Shown: positions 31,560 to 44,500, counted from the first letter of the stretch. The stretch: 64,000 nt of DNA from Lycorma delicatula (GCF_047948215.1 NC_134458.1:143805536-143869535); one strand, 5' to 3'. A program made the numbers and translations. Notes: a model not told the origin generated them from the sequence alone.

Positions 31560-32460
31560 CTATCGTTTCTACCCTAGGACTGCACTGTTATCGTCATGAC
31601 GCGGAGAAGTCATGTCATTGAAAAAAGACGCAGCTTAATATTCATTTTATTGAAACATACTGGTTGCTATGCAAGGGGTCGGAACTATATCATTAACTAA
31701 TAAGCAACTGCTCTATACTTGGCGGTCCTGAAACCAATTTGGACCTATGGAATCCAATTGTGGGGTACGATAAGCTAGAGTAACATCGAAGTCGTAAAGC
31801 GATTTCAGAAAAGACTTGAAAAATATAACAAAAGCGCAGTCGTTTGCGAAAAACATTGTTAATACACGATTATCTTGGATTGCTAACCATTAGAGAGCAG
31901 GAACGGCGATTCAGTACAAGGTGCAAAATGAAACTGAACAAACATGTGAACTGGCTCGCGGTTAACTTGCTGGATTACAGCGAGGACGTTAGGTGCATAA
32001 AGCGACTGTATATATTAGATCTGTAAGTTTTTCGAGATTTGAGGTGAATCAGCTACCCTAGGTCAAGGTTTTGACTTCAAATTTGTTATCAAGGTTTTGA
32101 CGTCAAAATTCTTCATTTCATTTCGCCCGTTACTTTTGTCGTTTCTCTGATTTTTTTCACCGTTTATTTTTTTGTTATTGATAAGTCTACCTTTGGATGT
32201 TTTCTTTGTTTTTTATGTTGTGAACTTCGGACTTTTACCAATCTTCTTTGGACTCATCTTAGTTATTTTAATAATTTATGTATACTGTAAAAGATTTGTG
32301 TATATAAGCATACATATAAATGTATACACATACCGTTCTTTGAGGGCTTTCAGTGGAAACCCCTCTCTTTATGTAATTTTTTCTTTGGATATTCAAATTT
32401 ATTTATGATTCCGGTAAATTGAAACCGATTGTAAATCAAACACTGCGGCAAAAAAAATTA
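31560..32460 (+). pseudogene. Jockey-like LINE C-terminus and 3' UTR
   Basis: The plus strand starts in the thumb region (CTAGGACTGCACTGTTATC, like CTAGGACTGATACC at 19163). It gives KQLLYTWRS..KPIWTYGIQLWG-type wording at 31705-31770, then LIHDYLGLLTIREQERRFST and KLNKHVNWLAVNLLDYSEDV and RCIKRLYILDL, stopping at 32024. The 3' UTR (32022-32460) is collinear with 19605-19985. Within it AAGGTTTTGACTTCAAA and AAGGTTTTGACGTCAAA are a local duplication at 32065-32108. Several frameshifts; truncated at the 5' side next to a microsatellite. Confidence 0.87.
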
Positions 32461-32464
32461 TTGT

Positions 32465-33955
32465 TTTTTCAATAAAAATTTAATATCTACGGATTGAATT
32501 GATAATTTTAAAAAAATTGGTATAAATGTAGCTATCAAAATCTTCTAAAAAATAAATTTGCTTGAAAATTTCAAAATGGCACACATTTATTCTTTTTAAT
32601 CATTATAAATAGCTCCATAAACATTAGATTTATTAATTTTTCTTTTATTAGATGAAATATTGAAAATCTTTTTTTGAACAATGTTTCACCTCATTTGTTC
32701 AAATCAGTTTATAAGCAGCTTAAATATGCTCAAATTGATAAAGTGAATCGCAAATATTATGATAATTTTGATATATTTTTAGTAAAATTAGCTGTTTTGA
32801 TTTTTTAAATCTTTTTTATTATATTCTATGCGAAAAAATTCGCTGGGTAAATGTCACACTACGGTATTTCTTCTATACTTTACTCAATCGCTTTTAAAGC
32901 TACGAATTGTAATATCTATTTTTCATTATAGCAGTAAGTTTCTTTTGAAATATAAAACATATACAGAATGAATAAATAAAAAAAACCTATCTTGCTTTAA
33001 AGTAAAAATTAACTTTTTATTTCGACTAATACAACGTTTGAACATTTATCTTATTTTCATTTCCAAATAACAATAAATACTCATATACCATTTTGTACGC
33101 ATTTTTTTGTTTGCATGTCACAACAGCAGCACTTTGTATAAGGCAATAAACAATCTGACTAAATACTTAAAATAGAAATGTATTTATTTCAACAGTAGAA
33201 ATATATAGGCATACAATTTAATATAATAATAGCAATTTTATAAACAAATAGATTTTAAGATAGATAAATTTCGTCGTATGTAAAAGAGAGCAAGTCTACT
33301 TTCAAAGCGAAAATAAAATATTTTGAAAACGTATATAAAATAATATACGTCTTTTATAAAATAATGTTTACGTTACGAAAGACAAATTATGAAGTTTGAA
33401 TTTCGTTATACTATTGCTAGAGGATATTTATATTTAATTACTTTTACGCAGAAATATCCTTAATTTCATTTAAATTAATATTTTTAACTACTATAAAGTT
33501 ATACTCCTGATGTTAAAAGTATTAAGGCTGTTTTATGAAGTTTAAATTTATTAATTAAAATCGATAGTTGGTAATAACATACTAGGTATCCTGGGAGGTG
33601 TTTTTTAAACTTATGGGACTGATTTATGACAAATGAATAAACAAAAATGTTAACGTGGGAAAATGCCTTAATTCTCTTCATTTTCCATTTGTTTGACGCT
33701 TTATGTTTTCAAATGCAAATTTATACATTAAGAACGGGTTGAGATTTTTTTAATGAAATTTCATGTACACGTACTCAACAGCAACTAGAAAATTAAGGTT
33801 GAACGTTTTACCTTTGAAAATCTCATGGGGCAGATTTTCTGTCGAATAAATAACTTTGATTATTCCAAATTGGCTGTCATTATTAATTATTAACAGCACC
33901 ATAAATATTAGTTTTATCAAAAATATTTATATTAGGTAAAATATTAAGGGTTTAT
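32465..33955. other. AT-rich sequence, no gene seen
   Basis: No domain-bearing frame or known repeat recognised. Confidence 0.5.
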
Positions 33956-33964
33956 TGTGAGAAG

Positions 33965-34260
33965 AATTACATATTACAGTTTCTTTTTGGACATGGTGCT
34001 TTTCCAGATAGGTTGGCCAGATTTTGTTTGATTAATTCAGGCGTTTGTCCTGAGTGTAGTGCCATTCATGATATGCGGCAAGTCTTGTATGTCTGCACAG
34101 ATACGAAGCCGAAGGTACCAAAAAAGCTAAGAGAGCTTACAACGATCTATTCTGCTTTTGATTTGATTGGAAACCGAAAGGGAGTGGAATATAGTTGCTG
34201 GCTTCCTTAGATTCTTAGCCCTGCGAAGGATGGCTGAAGAGGTTTGATACTGTTATAGAT
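33965..34260 (+). pseudogene. R1/Jockey-type ORF2 C-terminus, zinc knuckle damaged
   Basis: The plus strand reads FLFGHGAFPDRLARFCLINS, then CPECSAIHDMRQVLYVC and TTIYSAFDLIGNRKGVEYSC. The first part matches LTGHG.F..YL..F, the entry to the C-terminal zinc knuckle of R1/TRAS/Jockey-like ORF2. The knuckle has its three Cys residues, but the His position is Gln (codon CAA), so zinc binding would be weakened. A stop ends the frame near 34208. The following 34260-34490 stretch keeps an open frame (ARSLSECLLREDRRFGIDPL) and may be the rest of the C-terminus or UTR. It belongs to a different subfamily from copies A-C. Confidence 0.72.
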
Positions 34261-34500
34261 GTATAAATAGAATAGAAACTCGGGTGGCTAGGAGCCTGTC
34301 TGAGTGCTTACTTCGTGAAGATAGGCGTTTTGGCATCGATCCCCTGCTAGCTGAGATACTCGCTGTTAGGATGTGTAAAGAACTCTGTGATGGAACTGCT
34401 GTGTGGGAGACTGTAGGCATTGACCTAGCTCTAGAAAGTGGACCAGAGCAGAGAGAGAGTATGTTTTCATTAGAAGCTTATTAAATTTGTGAATCTGTTT
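34261..34500 (+). mobile_element. downstream part of the same LINE
   Basis: G+C content stays above the flanks and an open frame of 66 codons (34284-34484) occurs, but no domain is recognisable. A LINE C-terminus or 3' UTR is the simplest reading, from position alone. Confidence 0.4.
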
Positions 34501-34689
34501 GTTGATTTTTAAATAAACCAAGAAGACTTTGAGTAAATTGTAGGACAAAATTGTTCTTGCGATCAACGATTGTTCTGTTGCTATGAGGATACTATTTTTT
34601 GTGTTTAAAAACTCAATCAAGTAATGATCTGAATGCATAGTCTAATTGAAGTTAGATATAGGAAGAGATTTTGTGTGAAATCTTCGGTG

Positions 34690-34915
34690 TTAGAGGAAGG
34701 CGGGGGGATCGCGCTTCTGCGAATCGGTTAATTTGATAGTTGAGAGTTGTAACTTATGGTAGTTGGTTGTGGTTGGAAGAGGCCATTGTTTAAATACACT
34801 GACGGAAATGTCTGCCGAGGCATTTGCATCGGTGGCATCCTGACAGTCAAACTGATAACTATTTTGTTGTCAAGTTTAGACGTTCTAAAAGATGACCTCC
34901 GGTAAAACCATCGCA
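34690..34915 (+). mobile_element. unclassified repeat family, copy 1
   Basis: Collinear with the minus strand of 53090-53350. Shared blocks are GGGGATCG.GCTTC.GCGAATC, GGTTA.TTTGATAGTTGAG, TGGAAGAGGCC, AAATACACTGA.GGAAATGT, GAGGCATTTGCATCG.TG and GTCAAGTTTAGA, ending ATGACCTC(C/T)GGTAAAAC. The ending ATGACCTCYGG could be a start codon, which would make this a LINE 5' UTR. It lies just after a LINE C-terminus. Confidence 0.7.
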
Positions 34916-34919
34916 AAAT

Positions 34920-36460
34920 TAAGATTTATGAAGAATTTTAAGCCTGTTTTCACTTAACTAATTGTAACAATTATTTTTAGTTCAATTATTGAAGGAAGTA
35001 AAAAAAAAAATTATTCAACATTTTCAAACTGCATAATTTTTTTGATTTAGTTTAATAATTTTAGTATTATCATAGCTGTTTATCAACTGATTTATAAAAT
35101 TAAGATTTCATTTTGCTCACAATAAAAGGTTTATTTTAATTTTTTTTATAAAACATGATTTGGTAAAGCTAATGTTACAGAGCTATTGATGATTAGCAGA
35201 AGTAATTGTATCCTCAATAAGTTAAAGTTAAACAATTTTTTTTTGCAATGAAATATAACAAATCTCTTTATTTTTTTGACTTAAAAAATATAATTATAAG
35301 AATTCTTGTTAAAAGTAATTATAAGATCGCTGCTATTAACTACTTAATAAGTAGGATTTTCTACATTAATTTTTGCAGAAAATTATGAACTAATTTACAC
35401 TGGTTAGCCTGTATTAAGTTATAATATTACAAGATTATTATAACATTATGAACGTGGTCTTGCATAATAAACTGATATTAATAGAGATTTAGTTAAATAT
35501 GTACTCGATAAATTATTAACAAAAAAAAAAAAAATAAGAAAAATTTAAATTATAAGAGAATTTAAAAAATATATATAAAAAATTTTAACACAAAAGGATT
35601 GTTGATCATAACATTAGTTACTTAAATACTACATGAATGCATACCTAATAAAGGGAATGTGAATTCATATAGATTTAAGTCTGCAACAAAGATTACAGAT
35701 ACTAAACGGAAGCAGTACAGTAAGAAAATGTTTCCTTTGAGAGAGCTGATTGCAATACAAACCTAATAATACGTAATGTTATACAACTGGGAGCACTCGT
35801 ATTTTCGATCAGTCTAAAATTGCTTTTTTCTGTTACCGTATTTCATTTTAATAAAAAAAAAGGCGTATAAAAATCTCAGTGATATTATTGTATATGCATA
35901 TGTACATACATATAAATATCAGCTGAGGTAGTAAATGAACAAAGAAAAAATTTTTGAAATACTATATTTCCCTTTTTAACATGAAAATTTGAAGTAAAAA
36001 AAGGTTTTTTTGATAAATATTTATCAAGGGTTTCATTGAATTGATTTAAAATACAAAATATTTAAACAGAAACACAATTTTTCCCAATTACTCTTGTTTT
36101 TTATTACAATTTTATTACATATTCAAAATATTTTTCATATGTTTAAATAATATGAACTTATAAAAAAACACTTATTCATGAAAATGTTGTATGTTGTATA
36201 GTCATTTCTTTTCTTTAATGTTACTAATGTTACATGTTTCTTTTTTCTAATGTTAGAAAGTTTTTCTAATGTTTTTTAATGTTATGTTTTTTTCTAAATG
36301 TTCAAAGCAACTTGTGAAATACTCTTGCTTAATGATTCAAGCGATTAACTTGCCCATTCTTTATTATCATTTGAGTTTATGCGCGGAACACAAGTTCGGA
36401 AAAAGGAAAAACGATAGATTGACAAGATAAGGTAAAATGTAGAAGGCATTTTATGTACGA
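34920..36460. other. AT-rich sequence, no gene seen
   Basis: No signal recognised. TTTCTAATGTT is repeated several times at 36243-36300. Confidence 0.5.
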
Positions 36461-36463
36461 ACC

Positions 36464-36502
36464 TGCGCGCGCGCGTACGCGCGCTCACAGAGAGAGAGAG
36501 AG
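36464..36502. repeat. (CG)n and (GA)n compound tract
   Basis: Alternating CG/CA bases at 36464-36486, including GCGCGCGCGTACGCGCGC, followed by GA repeats. Rare CpG-dense sequence in this AT-rich window. Confidence 0.85.
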
Positions 36503-36504
36503 TT

Positions 36505-37000
36505 TGAGTACGAATGTAACTAAAGGCTGATTTTTTAAACCTACAAAGTTCATGAGATATTTTAAAATTCACAAATTTTTGTGATTTTGTTATAAGAATC
36601 ACTTTCTAACCATTATTAGGAGAAATCTCCTAAAATCTCTTTAAAAGTAATCTTACTTTTAAACTGTGCGCTTTCTAAATGTTAAACTATTTAAAAATAA
36701 ATCATTTGTCCACATATTTTAAAGATATAAAATCTATAGATTATTCAATTTATAGATCTTTTGCAATTTCTTAAATATTTTCGATATGTTATGTTGAATC
36801 ATATAAACAATCAAAACTCTTGCTAAAGCCACTTATTGCTCATTAAAGCATCTTTAGAGGAATTCTAGGATGTTTTAAACCCCAATATCGGAAATTTTGC
36901 TGTTAACAAATCCTGAAAAATTAAAATGAGCCTCACTACTCATTAATAATTTTTTAACAAGGTCTTGCATTCATTAATTAACTGATTAAAGTCTGAAAGA
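36505..37000. other. no gene seen
   Basis: No signal recognised. Confidence 0.45.
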
Positions 37001-37002
37001 AT

Positions 37003-37347
37003 TTACCTGCTTTTGTAGTCGCGATCGTTTATTGCATGAGTTATTTGAATTTTATTCGGGTGAAGTTTGAGGTCATTACGTAAAATTCGCCGTATACTGC
37101 GTTCAGATTGTCCGCGTGACACAGAATGGCAACTCGCTGACCGCCGCGGACTTCGCTCAAATTGCTCTCTCACAGTCACGATACTTTCAGGTATATGTAC
37201 TGTTTTTATACTACCAAATTTTTTCTTTATAACTTTATTGAGAAGAGTGATAGAAGCATAACAAACATTAAGCGGTTCACAGAGGTGAAAGAACTTTTCG
37301 TGATTACAAGGATTAATCCAACAGATGTGAGGAACAGAGAGATACAT
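37003..37347 (-). pseudogene. transposase N-terminal DNA-binding fragment
   Basis: A minus-strand frame of 114 codons. Its last 65 residues read VHIPESIVTVREQFERSPRR, SASCHSVSRGQSERSIRRIL and NDLKLHPNKIQITHAINDRD, matching the helix-turn-helix region of Tc1/mariner-related insect transposases (R.PENI..VR..F.RSPRRSARRHS...S..SVRRIL...L...PYKIQ). The first part of the frame does not match this family. The catalytic DDE domain should follow at lower coordinates, but similarity ends at 37003. It is a different lineage from the copies at 4252 and 51652. Confidence 0.8.
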
Positions 37348-37429
37348 TTAGGAAAAATATCCAACTTTTGGACGGTTTTTAGAAAGGAACCAGAGAGTGT
37401 AGCAGTAAAAAACGGTCGCTAGAAAAGAA

Positions 37430-38315
37430 GGAACATAGTTTAAAAATAAAGGAAAGTTAGAAGAAAAGGAAATCAGCCAGGAATTAACTATTAAACGTGT
37501 CCCTATAGTGGCTGGTGACGAAAAAAAGATCTTTTTAATTTTTAACATAAAATATAATTAGTATTTATTTATTAAATTATTATTAGAAATGGCGATTATT
37601 AATTATCGTTAATAATAATTAATCAAGAATATTAATGAAAATTCATTGCTTGTTATATTATGTATTAAAATCAACAATAATTAGATAATTATTACGAAAT
37701 AAATTAAATAAGCTGTGTATAAATAAAATATATAACTTTTATTTGTTTGTTGTATTTTTTATGTAATTATGTATTATTATCTTTTATTATTATTGTTTTT
37801 GGGGTGGCCAAAAACGACAATAATAGTTTGTTTTTTTACACAATTAACCTTTTATTCTTATGCTAAAACCCCTAGAAGAACTCGTTATAACGTTAAAATA
37901 ACAGACTAAAAATAGCAATTTTATACTTTTTCGTAAAGGTGTTTATTTATAATTTTTTTTTTTTTTTTTTTTAATATTTTATCTATGTATACTTTTGCCG
38001 CAATGTCTGCTGTTGATAATCTTTTTAGAACTGAAATAGCTGTCTAGGTTTAAATTTTACCTAATATCTTTGTAAAAAATATTTTAGTGCATCTTGTTTT
38101 TTTTTTTTAAATTATTACTGCTGAAAAATCTTATTTAAATGTTTAAACACAAAAAATACCAACAATTTATATTCAACGCACAAACATTTTTTTAATAAAA
38201 AATATAAAAAATAAGTTTATTAAAAATAAGTTACTTAAAATTTATTTTAAATTCACCTGATACAAGACAATATTTAAATTTGTATAAATATCTTTATGCT
38301 TTTTATTTTATTTTT
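37430..38315. other. AT-rich sequence, no gene seen
   Basis: No signal recognised. Contains an 18-nt T run at 37954-37971. Confidence 0.5.
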
Positions 38316-38317
38316 TT

Positions 38318-38560
38318 TATTTAGCCTCCGGGAACTACCATTCAGTTATTACTTCAGAGGATGAATGAGGATGTGCGAGAGCATATGATTGGATGTATGA
38401 ATGAGATATGTATGAGTGTAAATGAAGTGGTGTAGTCTTCTACAGTTTCAGTTCGACCATTCTTGAGATTTGTGGTTTATTGGAACCCAACCACCAAAGA
38501 ACACCGGTATCCACGAACTAGTATTCAAATCCATATAAAAGTAGCTTTTACTAGGACTTG
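38318..38560 (-). mobile_element. tRNA-derived SINE, head missing
   Basis: Collinear with the body and tail of the full SINE at 61137-61439 on the same strand. It runs from AAGTCCTAGTAAAAGC just after the B-box, through GGTATCCACG and GAACACCGG (plus-strand wording), to the tail block TAGCCTCCGGGAACTACCAT at 38322. The tRNA-like head is missing, so the copy is 5'-truncated. A ~25-bp insertion relative to the full copy lies near 38375-38400. Confidence 0.85.
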
Positions 38561-38564
38561 GAAC

Positions 38565-40075
38565 AAATATCTTTATGCTGACTGACCTGAACTAAACGTA
38601 TTATGAATCTACGTTTATCATCAATTTTGAAATTACGGGATCTATTTTGGGTGACAGCCAAAGATTACATAATAATTTCAGAAAAAACTACACTTTTACC
38701 AAATATATTACAAGTATTCTGTTATATTGTAAAGTCTCAACATCAGCGAGGAATCAAATATTAGAATTATCCACTGGTCCAATTAAATTAAATAAGTAAA
38801 AAAAAATCTTCTTTTTTTTTTAATTAATAAAAACTATTCTAAATTTTTAACTCTCATCCTCTACAAAAGAATACTTACTGGGTTAAACAGAATCAAATTA
38901 CTTGATCTTATTTTACGTAGATTAAAACCTTTAAACATGATTTTACCTTAATTTCAATTTTTCTCTTAGATTTTTTATCAAATGACTTCTCATAGATTAA
39001 TTTTTCATTATTGTTATAAATTATTATTTTATTAAATGAAAATATATAACAATTATACATTACCATTATTCGAATGATATTACTGTTATTTACTTATCAT
39101 TTATTTATTTATTCAGTCCCGTCTTTAATTTTATAAATTTTTTAAATTATTTATTTCATTGGAAACATCACTTTTGGTTACATTTTTACTTTTTTCCTTC
39201 ATATTTATTCATTGTTTTGGATTAACTGAGTGTAAATAAAATAAGTCGCTAAAACTTCAATAATACACTACTCAGTTTATGTAATTTAAAGTTCAATTAA
39301 AAATTAAAATTAATAATTTAATAAAAATACTGTTTATTTATAAAAATTTAAATAAATATTTTTTATCAGGTGAACTTAAAATAAATTTTGGGTTTCTTAT
39401 TTTTAATAAACTGTATTGTTTATCAGATTTTTATATTTTATATCGATAAAAGGTTGTGTGCGTGTATGTGAGTGTGTGTTGAATATAAATGTTGGTATTT
39501 TTGTGTTTTACATTTACATTCGATTTTTCAAACAAATTTGTTTTATCGGTTCTACATAAAACAGAATGTAAACAAAATCCATTTTCACGCTCGATGCAAC
39601 TATGGAATGCACCAAATATAACTAGCTATTACTGCTGAAATAAATTTACAAATCGTGTTTATTCAATACCAAGCATAGATATTGATTTGTAGAACTCTGT
39701 TGTAGACTACAAACAGATTGTAAGTGCATGCACTAAAGTAGGAATATAAATAAAGTATAGGTTGCAATATTTCTTTTGAGCATTGCAATATTTTAGTTTT
39801 TTCTATGTATTGTATGTTTCAATGCAATTTATTTTACCGTTTTTTTTTCTTTTTTACCATACTTAAAACACGTGGTGGATTGATTTTTCACACACATTAA
39901 TAAATAAGATAGGTGAATCTTACCCTCATATCTTACGAATTTATTTTACCGAGAACGAAAACTATTCCCTCATATTTTTTTTCGTTTTAATAACTATTAT
40001 TTGATATAATAGCAGAAAGATATTGTATCAGTAATAAAATAAAATTCTTTAAGTAAATAAAAGCAACAGTGTACG
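38565..40075. other. AT-rich sequence, no gene seen
   Basis: No domain-bearing frame. A TGTG-rich tract lies at 39454-39480. Confidence 0.5.
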
Positions 40076-40079
40076 GTAC

Positions 40080-40980
40080 CAAAGTTTGCACCTGGATAAT
40101 CGTACGACATGGAGATATCACTTAAGAGAGAAAAGAAGCCGCTAAACATTAAGTTTAAACGATATATTGGTTAATGGGCAGGATATATCAGTTGTCTCTA
40201 TAAAAAAAAGTATTGTTGTATAAGGTATTCTTGAAACCAATATGGATCTACGACATTCAGCTATAGGTTACACCATGTAATAGCAACGTCGAGGTCAACC
40301 AACGGTTCCAGAACAAAATACTCAGGAATATAACGGAACCGCAGTGGTTCCTGAGGAGTGATGAGATCCACGAGTATCTGGGGGTTCCATACGTTCATGA
40401 GTAGATACAACGGCTAAACTCGAAAAATATATCTAAGCTAAATATATATGTGAACTATCTTATTGTCAATTTTTTAGACAATAGCAAGGATGTTGGACGA
40501 CTGAAAAGGCTCCATGTGTTGCATCTGGGTGATGAAACTTAATGACTAAGTTGATAACTCTCTCAGCTAGGATGATATCATGATAATTATACTTCATTAA
40601 TAGTTTTTATTTAATATTATTGTTTATGTTATGTTTCGTTTTTTCTCATTTGAAGATTAGTGTCTGGTAAGTGTGTGAGAATTTTCTCATAGATTATAAT
40701 ATCCAACTTGGAGAAGACCGATTCTGTTTAATTTAGTTATTATCTCATTTGTTTATGGTTTTAATTCTTTTGCTATTTTTTGGTAATGTTACATATTTTT
40801 GTATTATGATATTCCATTGTATATTTTGTAATGCATGGAAATTATTAGTTATTTGTATTCTTCGAGGAGTATCACTAGATACTTCTATTCATCTAATTAT
40901 TTATTATACAATTTAGTTTGGTTTCAGAAAGGAGGATCCAATTGTAAAAAAGCATTGCAGCAAAACAAAAATTATACATA
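40080..40980 (+). pseudogene. Jockey-like LINE C-terminus and 3' UTR
   Basis: The plus strand gives LKPIWIYDIQL near 40230-40262, then SNVEVNQRFQNKILRNITEP, QWFLRSDEIHEYLGVPYVHE and NYLIVNFLDNSKDVGRLKRL HVLHL ending near 40530. These are in order the post-reverse-transcriptase blocks of Jockey-type ORF2. The 3' UTR runs to a CAATTGTAAAA..CATTGCAGC end at about 40972, comparable to the GATTGTAAAT...TGCGG end of the copies at 19.9 and 32.4 kb, but its middle differs. Stops at 40260 and 40402 make it inactive. Confidence 0.87.
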
Positions 40981-40984
40981 AAGC

Positions 40985-41115
40985 CGAAAGTTTATCTGTT
41001 TGTTTTCGCATCACGCGAGAATCAACCTACCGATCGTTTTAAAATTTGCAGGATACATTCGTGTTAACCCAGGGGAGGTTTTAAGCCATAGACCGAGGCC
41101 TCTTTAGGGACACAG
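40985..41115. repeat. probable dispersed-repeat fragment
   Basis: CATCACGCGAGAATCAACCT, GATCGTTTTAAAATTTGCAG and AACCCAGGGGAGGTTTTAAG resemble a widespread arthropod transposon terminus that I recall only in outline. No second copy exists in the window, so the call rests on recognition. Confidence 0.4.
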
Positions 41116-41224
41116 TTATGAACTTAAAATATTCATTAAAGAAAAAAAAGTATTAATCTTTTTACCTCTATATATATATATCTTCAGTCACCATAGTAAC
41201 AGGAATAGGTTATGAATTTTTTAT

Positions 41225-41375
41225 CGGCAAAGGTGTATGTACTTTATAGCGAGGATATCAGACGGCTGAAAAGACTCTATATGTTGACATGAGATGTCTT
41301 GATTGACTTGACCTTGACTAAGATGATAACTCTCTCAACGAGGGTGATATTTGTTATTTATTAGTATTATTCTCA
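41225..41375 (+). pseudogene. Jockey-like ORF2 extreme C-terminus
   Basis: LYSEDIRRLKRLYMLT at 41235-41290 matches the ...NSEDVRRLKRLHVLDL end of the other copies. It is followed by CTAAG(T/A)TGATAACTCTCTCA as in the 3' UTR at 40550. It lies 250 bp after the end of the larger copy in the same orientation. Confidence 0.7.
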
Positions 41376-41379
41376 CAAT

Positions 41380-41575
41380 CATGAGGGTCGGGAATACTGT
41401 GGTGGTCCAAGAGACGGAGTCTTCTGGTTAGATGGGAATGATGAGCAAACCGAGCTCTGCGGCCCTAGGGTCCCGTGGCCCTGGACAGCCTTTGGTTCGG
41501 CTCCGAAATTTGCCTGGGCATACCTAGACCCTGGGGTTTAAGGAGGTGGAGCCCGCTTTCTAGATGTTCTAGTAA
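41380..41575 (+). mobile_element. GC-rich block, probable LINE 5' end
   Basis: A sharp rise in G+C (for example CCTAGGGTCCCGTGGCCCTG) ending at an AT-rich boundary near 41575. An open frame through it carries no recognisable domain. Similar GC-rich blocks here are LINE parts, so a LINE 5' UTR or ORF1 start is plausible. No second copy was found. Confidence 0.35.
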
Positions 41576-41579
41576 ATAA

Positions 41580-44500
41580 ATAAAACAGATAAATTCTTCA
41601 CGGAAAAAGAAAACATTTTCCTTTTTTTTTAATATTTAAACTTCTGGAAGTCGCAGTCTAAAAAAAAAATCAGTACATTATAATAACCCTTTAATTTTGC
41701 CTCTATTTTAAAATGACTAAATTAAATTTCATTTACAATTCTAAAACGATATCTTTTTGTTTTTTAGTATTTAGTGTAAATATTTTTTGAATTGGTTTTA
41801 CTAAAAAAATATTTTATTTATATTTTTATTTTTAAATTTATTTTAAAATATTGGTAGATTTAGAAAGAAAAAAATGGTTTCAAATATCGCATTGGGGAAA
41901 AACCTGAATGTTGATTAAAATCAAGCATAATTAATGTTCTCTAGAATGCAGGAATATACTTTTTATTGCATTTTGATAAAAATAACAGAAAAAAGCTTTT
42001 GCAAAATGACGTAAAGAGGCTGACAAAGAGTTAGTTAAGTAATATTTGGTTATATAAATATTTTTTTCAAGTATTCTAAGTAATTTTCTGTTATTTATTC
42101 GATAAAATATTAGGATTTTTTTAACATCAAACTATAAATAGTATTCTAAAATAATCCACTATTAAACAGTAATGGCTGAGGAAAAAAATTCAAATCTTAT
42201 GAATCGACAATGTATTTTTGTTTATTTAAAAAAATGTTCCAATTCAGTTAACTGGGAAATAATTATTAAGGGATCATCAAACTAGTATTTCCTACAAAAT
42301 AGAATTAAATCGATGAATCTGATAAAAAGCAACTGTAGAAAATTAAAAAACTTTTTTTTTAGAATTCCTTTAATAATCAATAAATTTGGTATTTTATAAC
42401 ATGTTGAAGTGCTGTCAAAAAAATTAAAATTTTGTTTAGAAAACTCTATGTGAATTTGTATTAGCGTACCTAAAAAAGTGGTTTTATTTTGATTTTATAT
42501 CTCCTACTAGAATTTTCGATTTTATATGCATACTTGATAGCAAATACTACTACAACTACTAATAATAATCATATGTAATCTGAAACAATTTTAATATTTA
42601 AAGTATTCTCATGTAAACAGAGGTGAAAAACAATCACGTATTTCAGAAAAATGTAATTCACGCTTAAAGTCTTTCATTTAAAATAATTTCTGTACATTCC
42701 TTATCTGATTTTATCACTACACCTGATTTTCAACAACTGAATTCCTTGACAACAGTTTATTTAATAATACCACTGTTTTGTTTTTGTATTATCCAAATTT
42801 TAAATAGAAATTGAGTTTTAAAATATACGATAAAATTTAAACTTAAAAAAAATGTTAAGATTAACTTAAACAAATTTCTGATAGAAAAAAAAAACACTAG
42901 TCAATCTTTAAAAAATTTCACTTCAAACGTTCGAAGTTGTACACAAGTTTAAGAAATAGTACCTTCCTAAAATAGGGTAAATTAACCATTACAGGGTTTA
43001 ATTTTTGGATTGTTTTTAACTTTAAATCCAATTTGTAAAAAAATAAGTATAAAGAATTAATTATATTTCAACTTAGAGCACTTATTTTTCGTGTGAATCT
43101 TATTCTAATCTGTGCATTCTCCTAGAAATAAGTAATTAAAGATAAGAATAATGACAAAAATAATTCAAAAAGGAACTGGGGTAAGATGCATAAGTCCCAT
43201 TTAAAAGAGTAATTTCTAGCAGCATACTTTGGAAATCCATTCAGTAAAAAAAAATTTCAAAATATTTTGATATTCCATTCTTGGTGGGTAAACTGCAGAA
43301 AAGAACACACCATTATTGTTAAGAGTCAGGATTTTATTTTTTTAAGTCATATCATGACTTCATGAGCTATTTATGATACTTATTTAGAATCATAATCCTT
43401 ATATCAATAATTTTCTCTAAATGATAATTTTTTATAATAATGTTATATTTTGAGAGCTTTTTTAGCATGTTTTTTTTTATAAGCATAATCATGATTGATT
43501 TATTAAAATTTTAAGTTAAAGAAGGTAAGTTAAAGCATTTCATACCTTCTTTAAGAAGGTGCTGAAATGAAGAAGGGCTGTAATGTTTGCTTACTTAGTT
43601 AAAAAATTACTGTAGTTAAGTCGGACGTAGTAGTTTTTTAACCAGTTGTAGCAGTAATTCTATTTATATTAACCTCTAACACATCTTTAGTGATTTTAAT
43701 TAAGCAATATCTTGAAATAATACATACCGATTAAGATAATATCTTACATAAATGTGAGTTGAACATTATTAAATCTAGATGAGAAATTCTCATTGTTAAA
43801 ATGATAATAGGTAATTCAGGCCTAATGCTATTTGTATATAGACTGCTTAAAAATTATTAGATAAATAAAAAGTATGTGCTTTATATATATATATATATAT
43901 ATTCCGAGCTTTTCTAAGTTAAAAAACCGCTATACCGGACAGAATATTTTATTTAACAATTATTTTTAATAAAAATTTGTATGTTTAAATTTAACCAGGT
44001 AACAAAGTATTCTGCTATGTAATTTTTGATGTAGTAAATTCGCTGACTAAATCTAGTTCTGCAAGTGACAGGTATATGGTTCCCGCAAATTGAATTTAGA
44101 AAAAATACTGACTTTTATTGTGGTAATTCATTTATCAAAATCAAGTAAACCGTTTTGGGATATCAACCATTAAATAAAAAGATATATTGTATTAGGGTTT
44201 TCTTTATCGTACTCTTTCATAGCCAGCGCTATTGTATACATAATTAAAAATATATCTAAATATTTCGTAAGATATATATTATTTTCATATTGGTTATTTC
44301 GTAGAATAATAGATCAATTAGTTTAAATGGTTATATATTAGTTCTATTTAAATGGGATAGTGCGTGATTAACACAACCTATACCAAAAAAACTTCATTAA
44401 TAAATTTATTTTAATTAGATATAATGATTTATTCGATTGAAACCTTAGCAGTATCTATTATTTCCTAATTTTAAGTATTTACCAGAGGTCTACACCCATT

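Noticed and set aside
37067..37422. Plus-strand frames across 37.1-37.4 kb
   Set aside because: They are antisense to the recognised transposase N-terminus on the minus strand.
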